The position numbers and the translations under genes were made by a program. A DNA stretch of 13,145 nucleotides from Spirochaetaceae bacterium (lineage in GTDB: Bacteria > Spirochaetota > Spirochaetia > Sphaerochaetales > Sphaerochaetaceae): assembly GCA_003454065.1 (NCBI GenBank), contig DMKZ01000127.1, positions 1-13,145 of the forward strand. The letters run 5' to 3'. Every line of letters begins with the position of its first letter. Position 1 is the first letter of the stretch. This document shows, one piece after another, positions 5,338-10,852 of the stretch. The notes under the pieces are model-generated. The model worked only from the letters and a program-made list of their open reading frames with translations. It had not been told where the DNA came from and made no database searches.

Positions 5338-7665
5338 TTATCCGCTCACACCATCATCCTTTCTGGTAGCCATTCTGAAATCGGATTCCTGAGCTTCGCT
5401 TCCGAGAACCGATATCGCTATCTTGAAACCGTCATCGCATTTCTTCAAATGATATGCTATCAGATCGAAATCGCCGTCATGCTGTTCAACGGAAAAATCC
5501 GTATCGCTCCTTTTCACTATATAGTATTCCAACGCTGCGTTCTCGCTTATGGAATTGTATTCTATCAGGCCTATATCCTCATCGTTCTGATTGATATAGC
5601 AATTCCTCCTGAAAGTGACCACGCGCTGAACTCCGAACTCGCCTTCATCCACATACCATTCGCCCAACGCCCAATCGGGCGCCGTCTGCTCGACACCGTT
5701 TCGTTCGGAAGCCAAGCCTTCGAAATGGGCTTTCTGCTTCGTCCTGCCAAGCTGGCGATAGCTCAAATTCACCTCGTTCCAGTCAAGAACATTGTCCGGA
5801 TCATACTCGAACTCATCCCACCATTGCCCCTGATCCTCCCGATCCAATGTCCTTTGCGCTTCCACGACCAGCGAAGGCTCGTCAGCCCCGATGCTTTCGA
5901 TATCCTCGAACGCGAAAAACGCAACGCTGCACGAATTGGCCTCTTCGGACGACTTGCCGCGAACATATCGCTTCTCCGCTCTCTTGGAAGAATACTCCTT
6001 CCCTTTGCTCGCAATACTTCTTCCCAAAGCGGCGTATGCTTTCTTCTTCGCGTTTTCCTCACGATAGCTCAAGTTCACCTTGTCGATGCTCAAGAAACTG
6101 TCCGGATCGATTGAAAAATCCTCCCACCAATGCTCGATGTCGTCATCGCGGTAGTCTTCATGTCTGCCGGCCTTGCTTTCTTCCGACCACTCCTGACGGC
6201 TCGCCGCCTCCGCCATGATATGCGCTACATCGAAGCCGACCATGACATCGCGCTGCACGCAAACATTGGGATTTGCGAATTCATCGCGCTCTTCGCTGAT
6301 CTCACCATTAGAAGAAGACTCCGGCATGTCGCTTTCCTCATCTTCATAGACTTCCAAGTCCTCATCGGAATCCATCGTCACTTCCGGACGATCATCCGTT
6401 CTGGCGATTCCGGGGATATTTCTCAAAAGGAGCTGCTTGAGCTTCTCCTTCCTCTCCCTCTCCTGCGGATCCTCTTCCGGTTCAGGCGGCTCAGCCGCGG
6501 ACTCTTCGACTATGACGCCAGCATCGCTTGCAGGCGGTTCTTCGCATATTTCAGAATTGTCCGACCCAATGCTGCCTTCATCGAAAGCATAAGCGTCATG
6601 GCTTTGCTTTTCCATCCACTTGCGCGCCCATTCGTTATCAGCATCGCTGTCGCCATCGACTTCATCGTCCGATTCGTCGGATAATCGATCGTTTTCATCT
6701 CGGGAAGCTATCGAATGCTCAAGCCTCCACTTGCGCGCCCATTCATCGTCGTCTTCATCGTCGTCTTCATCGTCTTCCTTGGCGTTTCCATCGTTATATT
6801 CCTTATCGGCTTCATTGCGGTCCTCGTCGCTGTTCTCGGCGCCGTTGGAATCATCATCGGCATGGAAAGACGCTCCTGCGGCATCATCAGCGGATCCGTC
6901 TTCGCAATCACTCGCTTCGGATTCGGACGGTTCGGAATGCAAATCGCTCTTTTCACGCTCGGCAGCAAGGCCGGATGCCTCATCCGATGCGCTATCGCCA
7001 TCACCAAGATGATTCGCCGCCAAGTTATCGGCATCGGACCGGCATCCTTTGCGGCACCACGAAACCCCGAGATAGCAAAGCGGAGCGGAAGCAGCGGAAA
7101 GAACGAGCTTGAGCAGATAATACGGCAATGCTATCTTCAAAACGAATACTAACGTATAAGTTTCATTCATCCTATAAAACGCAAGAAACATGAAAATGAA
7201 CGTATCTACAGCCTGCGATAAGGCAGTGGAGATGATGCTTCTCGCATACAAATGCTTTTGCGAAGTCCTTTTCCGCATTTTGGAGAAAATGTCTATATCG
7301 AGTCTTTGGGACAGAAAGAACGCCGCAACGCTTGCGGCGGACATTCTGAGAGATTGCGAATAAATCACCTTGAATTCGCTTTGAAAACCCCAATCGGGAT
7401 GCGGCGGCAACGCAATCGCGATATAAAAGCTCAAGACAAGAATCGAAAGCAGAAATGTTGATATGTTCGCCGTCCTATTGGCCTCTTCCTTGCCGAAAAC
7501 CTCACTAATCGTGTCTGAAATGATGAACAGAAGCGGCATATACAGAATCCCCACGCTCGCGCGGATTCCGGCTATGGACATGATTTTCGTTCCGACGGTA
7601 TTGACTATGAGCATGAAAGCCACATACAATCCGATCAGAATCTGCCTTTTCGTTTCAATCTTCAT
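5338..7665 (-). CDS. YhhQ/VUT-family (queuosine-precursor-transporter-like) membrane protein fused to a ~570-residue acidic repeat-bearing tail
   Basis: Residues 1-205 are a VUT_1/YhhQ-type integral membrane domain, a family known for import of queuosine precursors. It has about six hydrophobic helices. Its family-like sequence includes VNTVGTKIMS (21-30), FIISDTISEVFG (47-58), LSQRLDIDIFSKMRKRT (118-134) and ISTALSQAVDTFIF (145-158). A normal member stops near 220-240 residues, whereas this frame runs to 775. From about 210 to 460 the protein is Asp/Glu/Ser-rich and low in complexity, with two WARKW motifs (309-313, 346-350). Two copies of a longer motif, WW-acidic-F...DPD..L...VNLSYR, lie at 513-535 and 615-637. 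Residues 665-765 look like a small beta-rich domain I cannot name. With six helices and the N-terminus inside, the tail would be cytosolic (inference). The start is supported by GAGG seven bases upstream; it overlaps the MBL gene by 11 bases. The N-terminal call is firm; the tail's function is unknown. Confidence 0.8.
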   Translation of the reverse strand: MKIETKRQILIGLYVAFMLIVNTVGTKIMSIAGIRASVGILYMPLLFIISDTISEVFGKEEANRTANISTFLLSILVLSFYIAIALPPHPDWGFQSEFKVIYSQSLRMSAASVAAFFLSQRLDIDIFSKMRKRTSQKHLYARSIISTALSQAVDTFIFMFLAFYRMNETYTLVFVLKIALPYYLLKLVLSAASAPLCYLGVSWCRKGCRSDADNLAANHLGDGDSASDEASGLAAEREKSDLHSEPSESEASDCEDGSADDAAGASFHADDDSNGAENSDEDRNEADKEYNDGNAKEDDEDDDEDDDEWARKWRLEHSIASRDENDRLSDESDDEVDGDSDADNEWARKWMEKQSHDAYAFDEGSIGSDNSEICEEPPASDAGVIVEESAAEPPEPEEDPQERERKEKLKQLLLRNIPGIARTDDRPEVTMDSDEDLEVYEDEESDMPESSSNGEISEERDEFANPNVCVQRDVMVGFDVAHIMAEAASRQEWSEESKAGRHEDYRDDDIEHWWEDFSIDPDSFLSIDKVNLSYREENAKKKAYAALGRSIASKGKEYSSKRAEKRYVRGKSSEEANSCSVAFFAFEDIESIGADEPSLVVEAQRTLDREDQGQWWDEFEYDPDNVLDWNEVNLSYRQLGRTKQKAHFEGLASERNGVEQTAPDWALGEWYVDEGEFGVQRVVTFRRNCYINQNDEDIGLIEYNSISENAALEYYIVKRSDTDFSVEQHDGDFDLIAYHLKKCDDGFKIAISVLGSEAQESDFRMATRKDDGVSG
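5755..5829 (-). repeat. Second copy of WW...DPD...VNLSYR coding repeat in the VUT-fusion tail
   Basis: Encodes residues 613-637 of the VUT fusion. It matches the copy at 6061-6135 with a constant offset of 102 codons. Over 23 aligned residues, 13 are identical: the WW pair, F, DPD, L and VNLSYR. At DNA level the VNLSYR-coding part (5756-5774) nearly equals 6062-6080, which suggests an internal duplication rather than chance. Confidence 0.75.
6061..6135 (-). repeat. First copy of WW...DPD...VNLSYR coding repeat in the VUT-fusion tail
   Basis: Encodes residues 511-535 of the VUT fusion, partner of the copy at 5755-5829. Each copy is preceded by an acidic stretch (DDD before the first, DRED before the second) and followed by a Lys/Ala-containing segment. 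This looks like a repeated binding motif set in disordered sequence. Confidence 0.75.
6615..6744 (-). repeat. Pair of WARKW coding repeats in the VUT-fusion tail
   Basis: A 19-base stretch (tccacttgcgcgcccattc on the plus strand) occurs identically at 6615-6633 and 6726-6744, exactly 111 bases or 37 codons apart. It encodes EWARKW preceded by acidic residues. The first copy in translation follows a run of about 14 Asp/Glu residues. Confidence 0.8.
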
Positions 7666-8347
7666 ATTTCATCCTCTTCAAAAAACCGTATTCCCTTTCC
7701 TCTTCTATCGTGCTCTCCGCCCCATGACCGGGATAAACCTTCATGCCGACGGGAAGGCATGACAGCCTGTCGAGCGATTTCATCATCTGCCTGCCGTTTG
7801 AAAAAGGAAGGTCGATTCTGCCATAACTATGAAAAAACAGCGTGTCTCCGGTAAAGACCGTATTGTCGTCTTCGCAGCAATACGACACGGAACCCGGAGA
7901 ATGGCCCGGCGTCTCCCAAACGACGATCTTCCTGGCAAAATCCGGCATCACGAAACCATCATAAACCCTGATGATTTCACTTTTCAAGAAAAAGTCTCGA
8001 ATTTTAGCAATCTGCGATTGAGACATATAATCCCTGCCGAAAAAATTTTCCGACATGTATTCGATCACGCCATCGGAAACAAGTATGTCGTAATCCTTGC
8101 CGCTCATGTAAATCCTAACGCCTTCGAAAGCAAGGATTCCATCGATATGGTCAAGGTGAAAATGCGTCAGCATAACCCCTTTCAGCTCGAATCCGGCTCC
8201 AGCGATTGCCTTTTTCAAAATTTCACCGTCATAACTGGGATCTATCGCAAATGCATTCGCGCCATCGCTTATGACATAGCAGTTGTTTTCAAGCGCCCCT
8301 TGCACAAATGTCATTATTTCCAATTTGCCCGACATATTCCGTAACAT
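7655..8347 (-). CDS. Metallo-beta-lactamase-fold hydrolase (glyoxalase II-like)
   Basis: A small dinuclear metal hydrolase of the hydroxyacylglutathione-hydrolase-like MBL group, probably cytosolic. The metal site is complete. THFHLDH (61-67) provides His62, His64, Asp66 and His67. PGHSPGS (147-153) provides His149, FTGDTLF (165-171) Asp168 and YPGHG (205-209) His208. The 230-residue length fits stand-alone bacterial MBL hydrolases of about 200-230 residues that lack a full glyoxalase II C-terminal domain, so a true glyoxalase II role is unproven. The start is uncertain: neither the ATG at 8347 nor the in-frame ATGs at 8335 and 8314 has a good Shine-Dalgarno, and a TATAAT overlaps the first one. 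It lies 35 bases after the metal ATPase stop and overlaps the VUT fusion by 11 bases, so the last two are co-translated. Confidence 0.88.
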   Translation of the reverse strand: MLRNMSGKLEIMTFVQGALENNCYVISDGANAFAIDPSYDGEILKKAIAGAGFELKGVMLTHFHLDHIDGILAFEGVRIYMSGKDYDILVSDGVIEYMSENFFGRDYMSQSQIAKIRDFFLKSEIIRVYDGFVMPDFARKIVVWETPGHSPGSVSYCCEDDNTVFTGDTLFFHSYGRIDLPFSNGRQMMKSLDRLSCLPVGMKVYPGHGAESTIEEEREYGFLKRMKYED

Positions 8348-8374
8348 TATAGTAAATATCGATGAATTATTAAA
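8346..8374 (-). promoter_or_regulatory. Candidate promoter overlapping the MBL hydrolase start
   Basis: The minus strand has a perfect TATAAT (8351-8346) that shares bases with the first ATG of the MBL gene. TTTAAT (8374-8369), a poor -35, lies 17 bases upstream. If used, transcription would begin near 8339 and the in-frame ATG at 8335 would be almost leaderless. It may equally be chance AT-richness in the 35-base gap after the ATPase gene. Confidence 0.3.
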
Positions 8375-8384
8375 GGGCGCTTCT
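8371..8384 (-). repeat. Short 3'-end motif AGAAGCGCCCTTTA after the metal ATPase gene
   Basis: On the minus strand the TAG stop of the ATPase gene runs straight into this 14-base motif. It recurs with one mismatch (AGAAGCGTCCTTTA) just after the PFOR stop at 12576-12563. A variant occurs in the hairpin region after the lipoprotein gene (10807-10796). There is no hairpin with a U-run here, so it is not a standard terminator. Confidence 0.4.
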
Positions 8385-10311
8385 AACTATCGGTAGCTTC
8401 TGAAAATCTATCATTCGAGGATTTGGCACTGCCCATAAGCCTGAGCGAATTAAGAACCGTCATAACGAGCATGCCCCCATCAGCGAAAACATTCATCCAA
8501 ACGCGCACAATGCCCATCATCGACAAGGCGATTATGATTGATTTCACGAATATGGACGAAATTATGTTCTCTGATACTATTTTTCTGATCTTCCTCGAAA
8601 CGCATCGCATTTCGATGATGCCCGAAAGCGATCCGCCTTCCAGAATCACATCAGCGGCATTTCTTGTGCTTTCAGATGAGATTCCGCCCATAGCGATGCC
8701 TATGCCGGATGCTTTCATGGCCGCTATGTCGTTTATCCCGTCTCCGACGAACATGACGTTTTCGCCCTGATTCTGCAACTCCTTCACATGCGAGAGCTTT
8801 TCCTGCGGCAGCATTTCGGATTCGAATTCTTCGATTCCAAGCTCCGATGCTATCCGACCGGCGATGCGAGCCTTATCTCCCGTAAGCATCATGCAGCTCA
8901 CCCCGTCTTTCTTCAAGGCGCTTATTACTTCTGCGGCATCATCTCTGATTTCGTCGGTCAGGAAAACCCTCCCCAGAACCTTGTCTGCTTCGATGAGATT
9001 GACTATGGTGACAGCCTGAATGGCGTTAGCGTCCGAAATGGCGGCAGACCCGTCTTCCAATGCCGCGTATCTTTTTTCGCTTGCAAAATCCTTCTCGGTC
9101 GCTATGAAAAGCTTCCTACTCTCATATTCAAATGCCACCCCTTCGCCCGAAACCTCTCTATATCCTAGGACGAGAGATGGTTTGGCAAACTCTTTCCATG
9201 CGCCGAAAATCGCCTTAGCCACAGGATGCTTGCTGAAGCTTTCCGCTGAAGACATCGCCTCTTTGAAAAACTTCTCGTCAATATTGCAATCAAATCCGCC
9301 GATGACGAATTTTCCTGTCGTCAAAGTACCGGTTTTATCGAAGCATGCCGTTTTCGATTTCAATGCGGCATCGAATACGCAGGATTTTCTGACAAACACC
9401 TTGCTTCCGGCAAGGGCTGCCGCACCTATGAAGAAAGCGAGAGGAACCGATACCACCAGACTGCATGGGCAGGAGGCGACAAGAATGCCGGCGGCCTTGT
9501 ATATCCATTGCGCAAAATCATAAGAACCCGTAATCAAGGGCGGAGCAATCGCCACGATCAATGACAAAATCAAAACCAAAGGGGTATAGATTTTCGAAAA
9601 GTTGGAGATGAAACCTTCCGATTTCGATTTGTCAGTGCTGATGTCGTCTATCATCCTGAGAATATTCGCAACCGTACTATCCTTGCATTCGCGCAAAACT
9701 ACAGCCCTGACCGCACCATCGCAAACCGAAAAACCGCTGGAAATCTCATCGCCCTCGCCAAAAGACACGGGCTCGCTCTCTCCGGTGATGCTTGAAGTAT
9801 CGAAAAACGAACGGCCTGATGCTATTCTGCAATCGAAGGGAACAACATCGCCCGGAGAAAAGCAAACGACACGACCGGGTGTAACTTCCCCGACACCTAC
9901 TTCTGTGATTTTTCCATCGGAAACGACCTTGCATTTCCTCACATGCAAGTCCAAAAGCCATTTGATCTCGTCCCTGCTTCTGTCAGCGGAATCATCGGCA
10001 ATGGCCTCGCCTAATCTGAAAAGCACTATGACGCCGATGGCTTCGGCATAATCCCTGAGGCAAACCGCAGCGAACGATGCCGCAACCATAAGGAATTCCT
10101 CGGAAAAAACATTTCCGTCCTCCCGAATTTCATCGATCATTCCCTTGGCGACAGGAAATGCGGATATGCAATACAGCAGAACAAGCATCGCTTCGAAGGC
10201 GATGCCTATTGCTTCCGACACGCCCTCGCATCGCCCGACGACCATCTTGGCCGTCATGACGAGCAGAAGAAGGATGCCTTCGATCAGAATCGCCTTATTC
10301 TTCCGAAACAT
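8383..10311 (-). CDS. Heavy-metal-translocating P1B-type ATPase, probable Zn/Cd/Pb exporter
   Basis: Inner-membrane pump that exports divalent soft metals using ATP. The 642 residues include the actuator motif TGES (176-179), the metal-binding CPC (281-283, in CPCSLVVSVPL), DKTGTLTTG (325-333, phosphorylated Asp325), HP (362-363), TGDK (477-480) and GDGIND (523-528). In the last membrane helices, Lys590 and Asp611 (in FADGG) match the residues that define the Zn/Cd/Pb subgroup (ZntA/CadA, P1B-2), which supports specificity. There is no N-terminal heavy-metal-associated domain: the protein starts almost directly with helix 1. The ATG at 10311 has GGGGAGGG five bases upstream and overlaps the end of the ArsR gene by 17 bases. 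Expression should therefore be controlled by that sensor. Exact metal preference is inferred. Confidence 0.93.
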   Translation of the reverse strand: MFRKNKAILIEGILLLLVMTAKMVVGRCEGVSEAIGIAFEAMLVLLYCISAFPVAKGMIDEIREDGNVFSEEFLMVAASFAAVCLRDYAEAIGVIVLFRLGEAIADDSADRSRDEIKWLLDLHVRKCKVVSDGKITEVGVGEVTPGRVVCFSPGDVVPFDCRIASGRSFFDTSSITGESEPVSFGEGDEISSGFSVCDGAVRAVVLRECKDSTVANILRMIDDISTDKSKSEGFISNFSKIYTPLVLILSLIVAIAPPLITGSYDFAQWIYKAAGILVASCPCSLVVSVPLAFFIGAAALAGSKVFVRKSCVFDAALKSKTACFDKTGTLTTGKFVIGGFDCNIDEKFFKEAMSSAESFSKHPVAKAIFGAWKEFAKPSLVLGYREVSGEGVAFEYESRKLFIATEKDFASEKRYAALEDGSAAISDANAIQAVTIVNLIEADKVLGRVFLTDEIRDDAAEVISALKKDGVSCMMLTGDKARIAGRIASELGIEEFESEMLPQEKLSHVKELQNQGENVMFVGDGINDIAAMKASGIGIAMGGISSESTRNAADVILEGGSLSGIIEMRCVSRKIRKIVSENIISSIFVKSIIIALSMMGIVRVWMNVFADGGMLVMTVLNSLRLMGSAKSSNDRFSEATDS

Positions 10312-10624
10312 GTTCCCTCCCCAAGCTTATGATCTTGCAAACATGGTCATCAAGCAAATAATAGAAAACTTCCCTGCCGATTTTCTCGTTCCCTACTAGC
10401 CTGCTATCCTTAAGTATCTTAAGCTGATGCGAAACCGCGCTTTGATTCATTTCCAAAACTTCGCAAATCGCCCTTACGCAAAGTTTTCCGAAAGAAAGCA
10501 ATGATAGTATTCTCAATCTCGTGCAATCGCCGAAAATCTTATACAGATCCGACATTTTGCCTATCATCAAATCGGATATCCGGCTTTTGATTGCTTCCGA
10601 CACTTCCGCATAATGATCATGCAT
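10295..10624 (-). CDS. ArsR/SmtB-family metal-sensing transcriptional repressor
   Basis: A 109-residue winged-helix repressor expected to bind DNA when metal-free and release it on binding metal. The helix-turn-helix is at about 49-77, with recognition sequence NQSAVSHQLKILKD (60-73); the wing is EKIGREVFYYLL (80-91). The last helix carries Asp92, His94, His105 and Glu108. The spacing of 2, 11 and 3 residues is exactly that of the SmtB alpha-5 zinc site (D104, H106, H117, E120). Cys49 sits where CadC-type alpha-3N sites have a cysteine, and His2/His4 near the N-terminus could complete a second site (speculative). AAGGAG lies five bases before the ATG. It is co-transcribed with the P1B ATPase it overlaps and has its own operator upstream. 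The family call is very strong; Zn(II) response is well supported by the residues. Confidence 0.94.
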   Translation of the reverse strand: MHDHYAEVSEAIKSRISDLMIGKMSDLYKIFGDCTRLRILSLLSFGKLCVRAICEVLEMNQSAVSHQLKILKDSRLVGNEKIGREVFYYLLDDHVCKIISLGREHVSEE

Positions 10625-10636
10625 ATGAGCTCCTTA

Positions 10637-10674
10637 TCATATGAATATACAGTCATATGAATATTCGTTCATAT
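10637..10674 (-). promoter_or_regulatory. Palindromic operator for the ArsR repressor plus an extra half-site
   Basis: ATATGAA (10655-10661) and TTCATAT (10668-10674) form a perfect 7-base inverted repeat around a 6-base centre. This is the AT-rich TGAA...TTCA form known for SmtB/ZiaR/CzrA operators. The half-site TCATATGAATAT is present twice, at 10637-10648 and 10653-10664, as a 16-base-spaced direct repeat. The site lies between the -10 box and the arsR start codon and touches the -10, so bound repressor would block transcription start. Confidence 0.8.
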
Positions 10675-10701
10675 ATTAATACAATCAATAACTATTGTCA
10701 A
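10673..10701 (-). promoter_or_regulatory. Promoter of the arsR-P1B ATPase operon
   Basis: The minus strand has a perfect TTGACA -35 (10701-10696), a 17-base spacer and TAATAT (10678-10673) as -10. Transcription should begin near 10666, inside the palindromic operator, about 42 bases before the arsR ATG. The placement supports autoregulation by ArsR. Confidence 0.72.
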
Positions 10702-10756
10702 AAGGAAATACGAGCCCTGAAAAGAATGAAAAGCTACTGCATATATTGTTTGTTAC

Positions 10757-10773
10757 CGGCTGTTTTTCAGCCG
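10757..10773. repeat. Perfect short hairpin CGGCTG-T5-CAGCCG of unknown role
   Basis: A six-base GC-rich stem with a five-base loop lies between the lipoprotein-gene terminator candidate and the arsR promoter. It has no U-run after the stem on either strand, so it does not qualify as an intrinsic terminator by itself. It could be a transcript-end stabiliser or a remnant. Confidence 0.45.
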
Positions 10774-10792
10774 AAAAGATGTTGGGTGAAAA

Positions 10793-10812
10793 CTTATAGG
10801 CGCTTCTATAAG
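10793..10812 (-). terminator. Candidate intrinsic terminator after the lipoprotein hydrolase gene
   Basis: The minus strand has CTTATAG, a six-base loop AAGCGC, then CTATAAG: a perfect 7-base stem followed by TTTTC. It lies about 40 bases past the hydrolase stop. The stem is mostly A/T and the U-run is short, so efficiency is doubtful. The loop bases AGCGCC can instead pair with GGCGCT at 10832-10827, giving a rival hairpin. Confidence 0.5.
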
Positions 10813-10852
10813 CCTGCTGCCCAGAGAGCGCCCTTTAAAAAAGCAAAACGCA

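Noticed and set aside
5287..6114. Plus-strand open frame of 275 codons opposite the VUT-fusion tail
   Set aside because: Considered carefully because the tail is unusual. However, the minus frame is continuous with the transporter, has in-frame protein-level repeats and has a ribosome site at its start; the plus frame has none of these.
5755..6744. CRISPR-like or tandem DNA repeats
   Set aside because: The copies are in-frame coding duplications with non-unique spacing and no spacer/repeat architecture.
6715..7152. Hydrophobic plus-strand frame (Val/Ile/Phe-rich) that looks like a small membrane protein
   Set aside because: The apparent hydrophobicity comes from reading the complement of Asp/Glu codon runs (gtc/atc/ttc), an artefact of the acidic minus-strand tail.
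10757..10773. CGGCTG hairpin as a Rho-independent terminator
   Set aside because: The stem is good, but no U-run follows it on either strand.
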